Part shown: in pieces, positions 1 to 10,664 of the stretch
Numbering within the stretch: position 1 is the stretch's first letter
How the letters are laid out: each line of letters opens with the position of its first letter
Assembly (NCBI GenBank): GCA_008330645.1
Contig: VLTN01000031.1
Coordinates: 248,001 to 312,000, forward strand
DNA length: 64,000 bases
Source: Cafeteria roenbergensis
Taxonomy: Eukaryota > Sar > Bigyra > Bicosoecida > Cafeteriaceae
Direction: 5' to 3'
Notes under the pieces: model-generated
Database searches by the model: none
What the model was told of the DNA's origin: nothing
What the model saw: only the letters and a program-made list of their open reading frames with translations
Program-made: the position numbers and the translations under genes

Positions 1-2817
1 GGCGGGGCGACGGCGCGGCGCACGGCCTCGCCGCCCGCTGGCCGCTATGCCTCTGCCGGCGCGCAAGTCGCCTCTGCCGCCTCGCCGGCGTCTCCGGCAC
101 AGCGCGGGCCGGCGGGGCGTAGCTCGGGCGGCTCTGCCAAGAGCGGGGGCTCGTCGTCGCTCATTCCCGTGCGCACTGCGCGTCGGGCGACGTCTCGCCC
201 GGGCGAGGAGGAGAGGGCGCTCGCGAAGCAGGCGGCGGCCGCGAGGGCTGCAGGCCGCCGCCACGATGGCGATGGCGATGGCGATGACGGCGGCGATGGC
301 GATGGCGATGGCAGCGGCTATGGCCAGGCCGACGATGGTGCCAGCCGGGACGCGGACTACGAGCGCCATCGTGCGCGAGGCCGGGGGCGGGCAAGCAGCA
401 GGAGCCGTCCGGGCCGCGCCGGGAGCCGAGGCGGGCCCGGGCGCAGGGGCGTCTCTCAGGCGCGTCGCTCTGCGAGTCGCGGCGCTCGAGGCGGCGCGAG
501 TCGAGGGTTTGCCGCTGACGCTGCTGCCGGTGCCGGTGCCGGTGCCGGTGCACAGGCCGGTCGGCGAGCCAGCTCCGCGTCGCGGCGACGGCACCCCGGG
601 GCGGTGCATCCGGGGGCGCGCTCTCGCAACGCAGGGTGGTCACAGTACGCTGGCGCTGTCGGCACGACCATGACCCCCGGCCGGCGCGTGGCGCCAGAGT
701 CAAGGCTGGGCCGCGCCAGACCCGACTCGGCGCGTGCACGAGGTCCGGTTCCGCCGCTGGGCGGCGCCGACACAGCGACGCTCATGCGCGACAAGCTGCT
801 CAGGCGCATGGGCGCAGCAGTGGGCGCGACAGGAGGGCGGCGGGACACTGCCAGGGCCGCGGCGCCAGCAGTGCCCAGCAGGTCGCGATCGCGCGCCGAC
901 GGCGGATCGGACGCGGGCAGCGCCGTGAGCAGAGTGCGGGCTCGAGTGGCCCTGGACACCGCCAGAGCGGCCAGGAGGTCGCGCGACGCCCGCACAGCCA
1001 AGGCCGAGAGCCAGCGGATGCGGCGCATGGGGGACACGGCAAGCGCGCGGCGGGAGGCCGCCAAGGGCAGAGCCGCCGAGGCGGAGGCGGACCAACTTGC
1101 GTCGGCAGCGAGGGGCAGGACCCTCGAGCTGGAGAGCATGTCCAGGGCCGAGAGCGGCGCCAGCCTGCACCACGCGGCCATGGCGCGAGGGAGGTCGACA
1201 ACTGGCGGCCGTGCTGGGGGCATGGGCGCTCGCGCGCGCTCGGCTCACGCGTCCGCTGGTTCCGCCGGGCGGCCGGCTATCGGGCCGCGGCCAGCCCCCC
1301 CGGTTGCCGCTCGCCGTCGCGACCCCGTGGGCCGTCGAAGCGCCTCGCACGGGCCAGGCTGGCGGGGCGGCAGTCCCGCGAGGGGACGCAGTGCCCACCA
1401 GGATGCCGACGACGAAGACTCCCCGCGGAGCCGCGCGCGCAGGGGAATGATCACGCCTCCGCAGTCGCCGCCCACCGTCGGCAGAGCCGACACGGGGCGC
1501 AACGGCGAGGGAAGATCGGCGGCCCAGCTGGCCCGGGAGCGAGTGCTTCAGCGGCTGGCCGGTGCCGGCGCTCGCGACGCGCCCTCGACCTCGCCCCTGT
1601 CCTCGCCCGCGGCCGCGGCCGCTGCAGCTTCGTTGGGCAGTGCGCCGGGCAGGGCCCCTCGGCGCGGCGCAAGCCCTGCCGGAGCTAGGGCCGATGACGG
1701 CTCTGCTGCGGCTCCCAAGCCCACATGGATGAGTGCGCTGCTGGGCGGAAGCGCGCTGCGTTCGGGCACGGGCCGGCCGGCGAGGGGCAGAGCTCGCCGC
1801 CGGCAGGCTGGCGACGGCACTGATGGTGGCAGCGGAGCAGTCAAGTCTGGCCATGGCACGGCCGCTGGTGCCGGCGGTGAGGGCGGCGGAGGTGGTGGGC
1901 GCCGTGCAGGCGCCTCGGCCTCGCCGGAGCCCCAGGCCACCGGGGACCTTCCAATCCCTGCCACGCCTCCCCGCATGGGATCCGTTGCTGCGTTGCCATC
2001 CAGCCCGTCGGACTCCGACTCCGGTTCCGACGCTGACGACGATGACGGGAGCACTGGCAACGCCCGCGGTGGTTCTGCGCACGACTCGGGCCGCCTTGCC
2101 CCGGGCGCAGCGTCCTCGCGCCCCGCAGGGGGTCCGACCGCGCATAGCAGCCGCGAGGTGGCGGTGCGTCGCACGGCGGACAGCATTCTCCGAGCCCTCA
2201 TGGCCAGCCACTCGCGGGCACGGGAGTCAGGCGATGCCGAGGAGATGACGAGGGTCAGAGCCGCCATCGCATACAGCGCCTCCGTTGACTCGCAGTCAGG
2301 GGACCATCACCATCACCATCATCATCATCAGCAGCAGCAGCAGGCCGCACCTGGCGTCGTCGGCCGCGCCGTGTCAGTCGCAACCGCGGCCGACCGGCCC
2401 AGCGGCGGCGGCCGGGCAACCCAGCTGGCTGCGCTTGAGCTCATTCTCCACGGCTACAGGGGCGGAGCGCGCTCGCCTCGCACCGACACGCACCCCTCGC
2501 ACCCCTCTGTCACTGGTTTCTTTGCGCTGGGCGGTGACCACACCGGGGGCGTGGAGCCCCCCGGACCCGTTGACACGCTGCCCGTCTCGACCAAGGCGCT
2601 CGCGTCCGCGCTGGCAGAGCTCCAGGAGGACCCCACCGCCCGCCCTGAGGTCAACCCCGCCGCTTCGTCCTCATCGGCAGCGGCCGGGCCGGCACCCTCG
2701 GTTCCGGCAGGCCAATCGCTCACTGGCCCGGGAGGGCGTCTCAGCGAGGCTGCGGGGCCCTTCGCCGGGCTGCTGCCGCAGGGAGGCCTCTCCAGCCGCC
2801 GCCGCCGCCTCAACTGA
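1..2817 (+). CDS. Low-complexity Arg/Ala/Ser-rich protein, 5' end outside window
   Basis: The frame is open from the first base of the window to a TGA at 2815-2817, so the gene begins upstream and only its last ~938 codons are visible. No known domain is recognised. Visible features are an Asp-Gly run from a GATGGC repeat near 265-312, Arg/Ala/Ser-rich stretches, an acidic DSDSGSDADDDDGS patch near 2010-2050, a mixed helix-like segment around 2160-2280 (VRRTADSILRALM...), and a His8-Gln5 run at about 2306-2342. The acidic patch, homopolymer runs and lack of hydrophobic segments suggest a disordered, possibly nuclear protein, but that is inference. The convergent 3' end faces the NOP53 gene. 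Conserved parts may lie upstream of the window. Confidence 0.55.
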   Translation, partial: GGATARRTASPPAGRYASAGAQVASAASPASPAQRGPAGRSSGGSAKSGGSSSLIPVRTARRATSRPGEEERALAKQAAAARAAGRRHDGDGDGDDGGDGDGDGSGYGQADDGASRDADYERHRARGRGRASSRSRPGRAGSRGGPGRRGVSQARRSASRGARGGASRGFAADAAAGAGAGAGAQAGRRASSASRRRHPGAVHPGARSRNAGWSQYAGAVGTTMTPGRRVAPESRLGRARPDSARARGPVPPLGGADTATLMRDKLLRRMGAAVGATGGRRDTARAAAPAVPSRSRSRADGGSDAGSAVSRVRARVALDTARAARRSRDARTAKAESQRMRRMGDTASARREAAKGRAAEAEADQLASAARGRTLELESMSRAESGASLHHAAMARGRSTTGGRAGGMGARARSAHASAGSAGRPAIGPRPAPPVAARRRDPVGRRSASHGPGWRGGSPARGRSAHQDADDEDSPRSRARRGMITPPQSPPTVGRADTGRNGEGRSAAQLARERVLQRLAGAGARDAPSTSPLSSPAAAAAAASLGSAPGRAPRRGASPAGARADDGSAAAPKPTWMSALLGGSALRSGTGRPARGRARRRQAGDGTDGGSGAVKSGHGTAAGAGGEGGGGGGRRAGASASPEPQATGDLPIPATPPRMGSVAALPSSPSDSDSGSDADDDDGSTGNARGGSAHDSGRLAPGAASSRPAGGPTAHSSREVAVRRTADSILRALMASHSRARESGDAEEMTRVRAAIAYSASVDSQSGDHHHHHHHHQQQQQAAPGVVGRAVSVATAADRPSGGGRATQLAALELILHGYRGGARSPRTDTHPSHPSVTGFFALGGDHTGGVEPPGPVDTLPVSTKALASALAELQEDPTARPEVNPAASSSSAAAGPAPSVPAGQSLTGPGGRLSEAAGPFAGLLPQGGLSSRRRRLN
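265..312 (+). repeat. GATGGC hexanucleotide repeat inside a coding region
   Basis: Imperfect GATGGC repeats encode an Asp-Gly tract in the first gene. One unit is changed to GATGACGGCG. Confidence 0.85.
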
Positions 2818-3308
2818 GGCCCGCCTCTCGGGCGGACGGCAGGCTCTCGGCCTCGAACCCTGTGCCTGCGGGCGGTCGGGTCGTGCAGCTGCTGTTTCGC
2901 GAGCCATCGGAGCGGTAGGGCGGACAACGGAAGCAGCGCTTGTGTCCGAACCCCCCCCCCCGCCCCCCAATGACCAGCATCATGTGAAACAAAAACTTCG
3001 GTGTTTGCATGATTGAGCTTTGTTCATGCTGCCTTGCGTGCCGAGGGCGCGCTGTCCTCGAGCGTGTTCCAACTGCAGCAGCGTCATTCCAGCGCTCCGC
3101 GCGTGCGCATCGCCCTTTGCGATGCCGTCATGCAGCCATGCACACTTGCAACGAAAACCTCCCGACAGAGTCAGTGCCCCGCCGTCGCCCAAGCTCGCAA
3201 GCGCAACACCACGCCTCCGTGTCACGGCTGAAGCGGCAGCAGCAGGCCCAGCGACGTGGACGCCAGCTTCGCGGAAACGCCGGAAGCGCAGGCTCAGGCG
3301 CAGGGGCT
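2818..3308. other. Convergent 3' intergenic region
   Basis: The gap lies between the stop of the plus-strand gene and the stop of NOP53 on the minus strand. It holds a C-rich run near 2950-2968, directly followed by one of the few A-rich patches in the area (near 2982-2998). I see no gene in it; it should contain both 3' UTRs and polyadenylation sites. Confidence 0.6.
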
Positions 3309-4640
3309 CTACCGCCGCTCGCGCCTGGAGGGGCCGCCCGGGCGCTCGCCCGTGGCCACCACCTTCTTCTTGGTGCGCTGCTTGCCCTGCCGGCGGGCCC
3401 CCACCTCGACCTTGTCCTGCAACATGAGGCCGCGCCAGCGCTCCTGCACGGGGTGGCGCGCGGTCGACGGCTTGATCTGGCGGAGGGACCCACGCAGGTC
3501 CGAGGTGAGCTGCACCTCGACGTCCCCGCGCTCGCGAGCGTCCTTGCCCTTGAGAAGCAGCTTCGGCTCCGCTGCGGCGTCGCGGGCTGCCTTGGCGCTG
3601 AGGCGCTCCTCTCGGCGCTGGCGCTTGGCCTCGAGCTCCTCGCGCGCCTTGCGCGCCAGCGAGCGGTGCGCCGCCGCGATGCGATCGAGCTCGGCTGCCT
3701 TGGCGTCGCGCGCGCGGACGGCGGCCTCGGCGGCAAGGCGCTTCTCCTTGTTGCGCTGCACCGTCGTCTTGCGGCGGTTGACAACGGGGGGGTTGGCGGA
3801 GAGGCTCTGGGGCACGCCTCCCGGGGCGGCGCGCGAGGAGCCCTCGTCCTCGTCCTCGTCGTCAGAGAAGTCGGGAATCACGTCCAGCGTCCGTGAGTAG
3901 TCCGGGTCGTCCTCCCAAAGGGCGGCGAGGCGCTCTCGCCTGGCGACGAAGGCGCGCTCGCGCGCCACGGCCTCGCCCACGGCGTCCTGGTGGTCCTCGA
4001 AGCTGGGGTTGTAGCTCAGGCCGCCGGCCGGCACTGCAACGGCGGAGACCTTGCGCCCCTTGGGCACAGTGCGCGGCTGGCGGCGGGCAAGCTCGGGCTC
4101 GCTGGGCACCGCGGCACCGCGCAGATACTCGTGCGAAAAGGCGAAGCTGCCCTTGGGGGCGTCCTCGCCGCGCGCAATCACCGGCGCCTTGGCAGTCGTG
4201 TCCTCGGCCCACAAGTCTGCCGCCGGCTCGGCCGCCTCCATCGAGGTCAGGAACGAAGCGCTGCCGTCGGCCTTCCGCGAGGCGTGACGCTCCCGCTCGG
4301 CGGCCTCGGCCTCGGCCTTGAGCCTCTGGGCGCGCTTGGCGGCGCGCTTCGAGACCTTGCGCGTCTGCACGCGGTGAGTGGCGGTCTCCGCGTGGGCCGG
4401 CGCCTCCGGCAGCGTAAACAGGCGAACCTTGGAGCGCTCGGCCCCATCGTTGTCCGCGCCGGAGCGTGGCCGCTTCCCGGGCCGCTTCGCGCCGCCTTTC
4501 GACATGCCGCTCGTGTCGAGCGAAAAGAGCGCCTCGTCGGTCATGCGCTCGAGGCGCGAGGCCTGCGCCGCGTCCTCGGTGAAGGCATCCACCTCGGACG
4601 CAACCGCCTTGATTCTGCGCTTGCGGCGGATTGAGGCCAT
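3309..4640 (-). CDS. NOP53: Ribosome biogenesis protein NOP53 (GLTSCR2 family)
   Basis: A single-exon protein of 443 aa, close to the family's usual ~450-480 aa. Nop53 acts in the nucleolus in late 60S maturation; in yeast and human it recruits the exosome helicase Mtr4 to pre-60S particles for 5.8S/ITS2 processing. The family hallmark is seen: YNPSFEDHQDAV at about residues 209-220. It is followed by a basic coiled-coil C-terminal half with RRKTTVQRNKEKR near residue 287, the family's K/R-T-xx-QRNKEKR motif. LFSLDTSG near residue 38 also fits the family's N-terminal region. The ATG at 4640-4638 begins MASIRRKRR, a basic N-terminus. Repeated Lys/Arg/Glu-rich helices make up the C-terminus. 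Nothing looks broken. Confidence 0.9.
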   Translation of the reverse strand: MASIRRKRRIKAVASEVDAFTEDAAQASRLERMTDEALFSLDTSGMSKGGAKRPGKRPRSGADNDGAERSKVRLFTLPEAPAHAETATHRVQTRKVSKRAAKRAQRLKAEAEAAERERHASRKADGSASFLTSMEAAEPAADLWAEDTTAKAPVIARGEDAPKGSFAFSHEYLRGAAVPSEPELARRQPRTVPKGRKVSAVAVPAGGLSYNPSFEDHQDAVGEAVARERAFVARRERLAALWEDDPDYSRTLDVIPDFSDDEDEDEGSSRAAPGGVPQSLSANPPVVNRRKTTVQRNKEKRLAAEAAVRARDAKAAELDRIAAAHRSLARKAREELEAKRQRREERLSAKAARDAAAEPKLLLKGKDARERGDVEVQLTSDLRGSLRQIKPSTARHPVQERWRGLMLQDKVEVGARRQGKQRTKKKVVATGERPGGPSRRERR

Positions 4641-4904
4641 GGCGAGGCGGGGAGGCGAGCCTCAAAGTGCGACTCTGCTTGGGCGATGCTCTTTTTTGCC
4701 GGCGCGTCTCGGCAGAGCGAGTCGAACCGCAACTGGGGCGCGCAACTGCAGCGCAGCCCGCGCCCGCCACTTGCGGGGCGCCTTCGGCCATGGGGCCGTT
4801 GCGGCACCATCCCGCCGCTGCAGCCAGGCCCGCCATACGCACACAGCCACACCGAGTCCTGCATGCGCTTCGGGCCCAACGAGCTGCATCGGAGCCACTG
4901 CTCA

Positions 4905-7528
4905 TCATCCGCGCGGCGCGCCGGCAGCTCGGCCGCTCGCAGCCGCTGCTGTTCTTGCTCCCCTCTGCGCGTCGGCCGCAACATCGGAGCCCGCTCCGCG
5001 CACCGTGGAGTGCGATCGTCTGCGCTGCCCCCTGGATGCGCCGGTGCAGCCGTTGCGGTCCGCCCCGCGCACGGCAGAGCGCGACCGCGGCAGGCGCGCC
5101 CCCCCGCGCCCGCCGACTTTGCGGGGCTTCCGCGGCTGCTTGGGCGCCTGGTCTTGCGCGACGTGCCGTGACGTGTAGACCCCCGCCCGGAGCAGCATGA
5201 GGCGGCGCACCTCGCAGCCGCAAGCGGGGCAGCTGTCGCAGTCCCTGTGCACGACACACTCGCAGCCCGACCCGGGGCACAGCACGGCATTGGTCGCATC
5301 CGCGGGCGCATGTATCGCAGCCGACGCGGAGCGAGCCCCGGCCCCGGCGCCAGTGCTGGCTTGGCCAGCTGGCTCGTCTGCTGCCGGGGTCGCCGCGGCG
5401 CGGGCCGGCCGCCACCTCGGCACCTCGAGAGAGAATCCTGCCGGCCCAGTCACACACCCGTGCCGGAGGGCATTGCCGGCGAGGTCCAGCACCAGGCACT
5501 GCCGCTTGCGGGTCACGCCGCGGCGCGCAACCCACGACGCGGCCGTCCCGCCTGCGCCAGTCGCGGCGGCGTCGCCCGCAGCCGGCCCCTCAGAGGGGCC
5601 CCCTGCGCCTGCGGCGGCCGCGGTGGCCGCGCCCGGCTCTGCCTCCTCGTCCTCAACTGCCTCGCAGCGCCGGAGCCCGCGCCCCACCTGCTGTACGTAC
5701 AGCGACTGCGGAGCGATGCGGAGGACGGCGGGACCAGCAGCTCCCGGCACTGGCGGCGGCAGCGCTGGTGCAACCGCCAGCGACGCGCGCGCGCGCGCTG
5801 CGGGCTGGACGCAGCCGCTTGCAAGCCGTGTCTCACCTTGCTCTGGGTGGGCCTGAGCAGCAGCACGCATCCCACTGCAGGCTCGTCGAATCCTTCCGAA
5901 AGCACCCCTACGCTGCAGAGAACCCTTGTCTCGCCGGTTCGCAGAGCGTCGAAGGCGGCGTCCCGGTCAGCCTCCTTGGTGGAGGCCTCCACCACCGCTG
6001 CCGCGACTCCTCGCTCCCGCAGCGCGGCCGCTAGCAGGGCTGCCTGGTGCACCGTCACGCAGAAGGCGATGGTACGACGTCCCTTGGCGTGCCGAACCCA
6101 CGCTGCTGCGGCCGCCGCGACGACAGCCTCGGCTTCCATCGCCTTGGCCAGCTCGCGCTGGTCAAACTCGGTGGCGCAGCCCCCTCCATTGCGACTGCCG
6201 TCGCCCCTCCGCCCCCCGGCAGTCCTGCTGGCCCTGCTCTCCCCCTTGCCGCAGCGCCGGCTTCCCACCCCGGCAAGCGCCCGGCCCACCAGCGCGTGCG
6301 CGCATGCCAAGGTCACCGGCGGAACAAGCACCCCGCGGTCCACCAGCTCGCCCACGCCAGGCCCCTCAAGAATGCGGTCGAAAACCAAGCCGAGGCTCTC
6401 GTCAGCCCGCAACCGCGTCGGAGTGGCAGAGAGCCCCACCACGACAGCCCCGGCGGCGCGATACGCTCCGCACATTCTCGCGTACGTCGCTGCCGCTGCG
6501 CAGTGCGCCTCATCAATGATGACTAGCCCTGCTGCCGGAAGGCGCTGCCGCTTCCGGCCTTTGCCGCCGGCTCGCCCGCCCGAAGCAGCTCCCTCCCGGG
6601 TGCAGTCGCCCCCGCTTTCGGCCGCCCCCCTGCCTCGCCCTTCTACCCCGCTCCCGCTCCCGCCCCCGCCACCGCCACCGCCACCTTCGACCTGGTCGAT
6701 CAGGAAGCGCGCCACTAGCGTCTGTGCGGTGGCCACGACCACCGGGCAGCCAGAGCCATCAGCTCGCCCGGCCTGAACGTACCCCACTGCGTCGCTCCCG
6801 CATGCCAGGCTCAGCGCCTCGCCGGCCTGGTGCGCGAGCCTCGTGCGGTTGACCACGAAGAGGGCCCTGCTGCTTGCCTCACCGTCGTCGTCGGAGGGCT
6901 CGCAGCCGGAGTCGGTGCCCACAGCCAGCCGGATCAGCTCGGCCGCTACACGCGTCTTTCCGCCGCCCGTGGGGAGGTACACGAGCACCGACGGGCCAGG
7001 CGCGTCAACGGGGGGCGCCCCGGCGGCACGTGCTGCGCGGTTGCGCCGAACCAGGCCCCAGAGCGAGTCGACCATCCAGCGCTGGTAGTCGCGCAGGCCG
7101 CGCGCGTCGGCTGACTTGGGCTCAGCTGGGGCAGTACAAGCCGGGCGCGCGGTCGGCGCAGCTCGACCATCTGCGTCGCGGCTGGCTTCGAGGCTGACGG
7201 CCGCAAGCTCGGCAGTGAGAGCGTCGAGCTCGGGTTCCGACCCGTTTGCGCCCGCCGGCACCGGCTTGCCGCCGCGTGCCCCCGGTGCTGCGACCGGGTT
7301 AGAGGTTCGCATGGGAATCGGCGGCTGCACTGGGGCGGGCTGGGCGTAAGGGCGCATGGGGATGGGAGGGAGCGAGGGCGCGCTGCCCTTTCCTCGCGAC
7401 TTGAGCGGGATGATGGCGGGAGGCGGAGCCCCGGCCTTGGTCGCGCTCGGTCCTTCGCCCGCACGCTTGTCGGCAATGCGCATCGCAGCCATGCGCTCAG
7501 CAAGCCCTGCCAGGTCATCTTCGGCCAT
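4905..7528 (-). CDS. SF2 DEAH-box helicase (COG1061 / Irc3-like)
   Basis: Two exons, 5837-7528 and 5705 down to 4905, join in phase 0 across a 131-nt GTGAGA...CGCAG intron, giving 830 aa. The join restores the conserved motif VI: RPTQSK from exon 1 and SLYVQQVGRGLRR from exon 2. Other helicase motifs are Walker A LPTGGGKT, motif II IIDEAHC, motif III LSATPTR and a C-lobe VLCSVGVLSEGFDEP. This is an ATP-dependent DNA/RNA-stimulated superfamily 2 helicase; its substrate cannot be read from the sequence. A Gly-rich insertion (about nine Gly in a row) plus a basic patch lies between motifs Ia and II. The C-terminus has a Cys cluster (CPGSGCECVVHRDCDSCPAC) that may bind zinc. The start is the ATG at 7528; the frame is open a little further upstream but only with GTG. 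The tail beyond the Cys cluster is basic and less certain. Confidence 0.82.
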
Positions 7529-7837
7529 TCCTCGGCTGTGACGCGTTTTTGCGCTCGGCCGCAAGCTCTGCTCGTGGTTGCAGGTGCCAGTTGCACACAG
7601 CACAGGTTAAAGAAGGAGGGCCTGTTTCGTCTGGGTGGGTTTGCCGCGTGTGTGCGCGTGCAGGGCGCTCATGCGGATGCAGGCACTTCGCTGTTCGGGC
7701 AGCCAATAAAAGCCTGCAAAAATACCAGTGAATTTAAACCAGCGCGCCACCGTATGCGGCCTCCCGCGCCAAATTAAAGGCTGCGGGACGGGCGAAGATA
7801 GGGTTCGCTGCTAGCCCGTCGTCAGGTCAGCACGCAC
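7529..7837. other. Upstream region of the helicase gene
   Basis: This 309-bp gap separates two minus-strand genes. It holds an unusually AT-rich patch at about 7700-7775, including CCAATAAAAG at 7703-7712 and AATTTAAACC. The patch could be core promoter sequence for the helicase gene or a 3' element of the next gene upstream; I cannot decide. No gene is seen. Confidence 0.4.
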
Positions 7838-8918
7838 TCAAAGGTTGTACTGGAACTGGAGGCAAAGGATCTCCTTCTCCGCGCCGTCCATGGTGGTAGT
7901 CCAGCGCATGGTGGAGGAGAGGGTGCCGTGGGCGCCGGTGGGCATGTCCGAGGTCTCCTCGGAGTGCACGTGACCGGACAGGGGGCAGGGGGTGGAGCCG
8001 GTCTTGAGGTCCTCGCAGAGGTCGTCGGACTGGTTCACGATGGGGAAGCCGGAGAGGGTAGCCTTGTAGTAGGCCTTGCCGGAGGTGATGGTCACGCCCT
8101 CACGGATGGTGTAGTCAGTGACGGTGGTGTAGGCCTGTCCAGGGGTGGGGTTCTCCGGGGACACGGTCACTACCACGTTCTCAGCGAGGTCGTCGGCGGC
8201 GCCGCAGTTCTTCACGGCGCGGAGCACCATGTTCTCCACGGAGGTCTGGGCGCGCAGGGAGCGGCCCTGCTTGGCGAGCGCCTCGGCGACGAGGCCGCGC
8301 ATCTTGTTGTCAACGGCGGCGATGTCCACGGCGAAGGCCTGCGAGGCGGCGAATTGGCGAGAGGGCGGGACGGAGAGACATGTCTTTGCAAGGTGCAAGT
8401 TTGGCACGCGGCGGCGATCGAACAAGCGAAGGAGGGTGGCGGGAAAACTTCGGGCAGGAAGCGCGCCTCTCGCCCCGTCCGAGCGCGGGAGCGCGTCGCG
8501 CGCGAGCCGCAGTTGCAGCGGGCTGAGCCGAGCCGCCTGCCCGGCCGCCCGGGCGGGTCCGCGGCCGCGGCGGGGAGGAGGCTGGGCCGGCACGACTCCA
8601 GGCTCAGGCCGAACGCTGATGGAACACAGCCGGATCAACAGGTTGAAGCTCCAGCCTGGCCCGCTGTGGCCGCCGGCCGCTGCCCGGGCCGATGAACTCG
8701 GGGGCCGCCGCGACACCGACTCGCGTGGGCCGGGCGGCGGGGCGGCGGCGAGTCCGGATCGCTCGGGCGGCGGGCCGGCAAGCGGCAACGGAATCGCGTT
8801 CAGCGTCCCGCCTGCCATTCGCGCTGCAAGCCCTTGGACACCGGGGCGCGGCATGGACCTCGGCGAAACTCACCGAGACGAGGAGGCAGGCGGCCACGGC
8901 GAAGGCGAAGGTGCGCAT
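7838..8918 (-). CDS. ML-domain (MD-2/NPC2-like) secreted lipid-binding protein
   Basis: Two exons: 8918-8874 (15 codons) and 8338-7838, joined in phase 0 over a 535-nt GTGAGT...CGCAG intron, give a 181-aa protein. Exon 1 encodes MRTFAFAVAACLLVS, the hydrophobic core of a signal peptide that continues into AFAVD. The mature part matches the ML (MD-2-related lipid-recognition) fold: a VVVTVSPENPTPGQ strand, an ITSGKAYYKATLSG segment, DLCEDLKTGSTPCPLSG with the conserved Cys pair, and a C-terminal ILCLQFQYNL. NPC2-like proteins of this length bind sterol or phospholipid in the lysosome/vacuole or extracellular space. Which lipid is bound here cannot be told. It is close to normal length and intact. 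Without the intron model the gene would lack its signal peptide. Confidence 0.8.
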
Positions 8919-9873
8919 GTTTGGTGCTTCTTCGGCTGAGGAGCGAGAGTGCTGTCGGAGGCGCTGCGTTTGGCGACGTTGGATATATATGGACCGTGTC
9001 ACAATATTGAGCCAGCGGCAGCAAAGGCATGACCCAACGGCCTGGTGGGCCCCGAGGCACCCCCAGCTGAGGCCCCGGCTCGCGGCCGGCTGGCCTTTGT
9101 GCAGCGAGGCGCGCCAGGCCGGCGCCCTGGTGCTCCAGCTTCGACGTCGCGGAACTTGAACATCAACCTCGTGTCGCACGCCTCGTCCTGCTCTCTGCAT
9201 CTTGCCTTTCAGGCGAGTGCCGCCTGATCCGAAGCAGGCCCTGGGCGGCGGCTGGAACAGGCCAGTCCGCACGCACGCCACTCTCCCGCAGCTAGCGGCC
9301 GAGACAACGACGCCAGCTCGCCGAGCGAATCTGGGGAGCAGGCGGAGAGAAGTGCAACCTCAGCGACAGCTCGCGCCGACGCAGACCTGCGGTGACACCC
9401 ACAGCGTGCCAGACGCTGCTTACAGCCGCGAAAGCTCGTCCACATGACCGCCATACAATGCAAGGCGCCGTGCGGGGCTCTTTGGCCGGCGTTGCGTGTG
9501 TGAACTCTGCCCCACAGGCCCGAGGCCGTGCGAGGCTGCCATCTGCCTGCACCTTGCGGCGGCGTGACAGGCGCTTTGCACGCCGGCTGCAAGAAGACAG
9601 CACCCACCCACCCAACGATGTTCACCCACACCCTCACACACGTAGCACCCGCCAGACCCCTGGCACGCTCGCCCAACAAATACACCAACCGCCCAGTGCA
9701 ACAAATTGCCCGCGCCAGCTCCAGCCACCGCGCTGGACCAGCACTTGCTACCACAGCATCCACCACTGCGGACTCATGTGTGGAGCCCCACCCCAGACTT
9801 GAGGCGTCGCTCCAAGTGCAGAGGGTGGGCCTCAGGCGGTCGTTGCCGCACAAGCCAGATTCCGCAGTCGCAC
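8919..9873. other. 955-bp intergenic region
   Basis: The region lies between the start of the NPC2-like gene and the stop of the Tim17-like gene, both on the minus strand. Apart from the TATA-like box at 8983-8990 I see nothing with protein-family similarity on either strand. The open frames here are compositional. It is one of the longest gene-free stretches in the window. Confidence 0.5.
8983..8990 (-). promoter_or_regulatory. TATA-like box upstream of the NPC2-like gene
   Basis: The minus strand reads CCATATATATCC about 65 nt upstream of the ATG at 8918. In a window this GC-rich an uninterrupted ATATATAT run is rare. Its spacing fits a core promoter with a short 5' UTR. Confidence 0.5.
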
Positions 9874-10362
9874 TCAAGCGCGCGGCGCCTCAGTTCCCTG
9901 GTCCTCGTCTCCTTGATCGGCACCCACAACGTCCCGGGCGGCAGGAGCGCTCGTGTCGCACTCGCCCGCTGCTGTGGGCGGTGCGGCTGGGCCATTTCCG
10001 GAAAGGGGCATGGAGCCTCCAGGCGCCGTCGCGCCCGGCGAGCGAGGGCTGTCCCCAGGCGCCGGCGCCGGAACTTGCACGCCAATAGCCAAGGCCAGTC
10101 GCTCCGCTGCAGCATCGATTCCGCCCCCGGTCACCACGAGGTAGACGGGAAGCCCGGCCAGGGACAAGAAGCCGCCAATGAGCAGGCCGCGGCGCAGCTG
10201 TCCGGACGCAAAGCCAAAGAGGCCGCTTGTCAGCGCCCCCGCGGTCAGGAAGTTCCAAGACTCTGCCTTCCCTCCCCGCGCCAGGGTGATGGCCCTCTCG
10301 ACACCGGCGAATGTGACGAACAGCGCCCCGGCGCGAAGCAAGCGCTTCCCGCCGAGCGCCAT
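9874..10362 (-). CDS. Tim17/Tim22/Tim23-family-like small membrane protein
   Basis: The 162-aa frame starts at the ATG at 10362. Its first half resembles the latter part of a Tim17/22/23 domain: GKRLLRAGALFVTFAGVE, then a basic loop, then ESWNFLTAGALTSGLFGF and a further Gly-rich hydrophobic segment (RRGLLIGGFLSLAGLPVYLV). The family's R-x-k-x-D-x-x-N-x-x-xAG pattern is approximated by ARGGKAESWNFLTAG. The C-terminal ~75 residues are Pro/Ala/Asp-rich and look disordered. A full family domain has four membrane segments and here only about three are visible. An upstream exon may therefore be missing, but none was found between 10363 and the MTHFR stop at 10665. It could be a translocase-family protein or an accessory such as NDUFA11; the exact member is unknown. 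Confidence 0.5.
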   Translation of the reverse strand: MALGGKRLLRAGALFVTFAGVERAITLARGGKAESWNFLTAGALTSGLFGFASGQLRRGLLIGGFLSLAGLPVYLVVTGGGIDAAAERLALAIGVQVPAPAPGDSPRSPGATAPGGSMPLSGNGPAAPPTAAGECDTSAPAARDVVGADQGDEDQGTEAPRA

Positions 10363-10664
10363 CGCGTTTGCGGCAGCGTCCGCCACTCGAACCGGCCGAC
10401 CGCGTGTCTGGGCAAAACTGGCGCGCGAGCCCTCGGATCCGCGGGGAGGTTCGGACGGGCGGCCGGGCAGCTGCGGCCGGACAGCGAGGCGGATTCGGGT
10501 GGCCGGATGCGCGCCGCACACGCGCGGCTCTGCAGCTGCTGGCGCGAGGCGAGTTCGAAAGGCGGCAGGCGCACGCAACCACTGAAGTCGCCGCCACGCG
10601 AGTCGCGTACCCCACCCACGCGCCACGTAGTGGGCCTCGTTGGCCGAGCGCGGCGCTGCGCATC

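Noticed and set aside
5247-6776. 509-codon plus-strand open frame opposite the helicase
   Set aside because: The minus strand carries all helicase motifs; the plus frame has no recognisable domain.
9209-9877. Possible gene in the long intergenic region upstream of the NPC2-like gene
   Set aside because: Open frames on both strands lack any family similarity, credible start or splice pattern.
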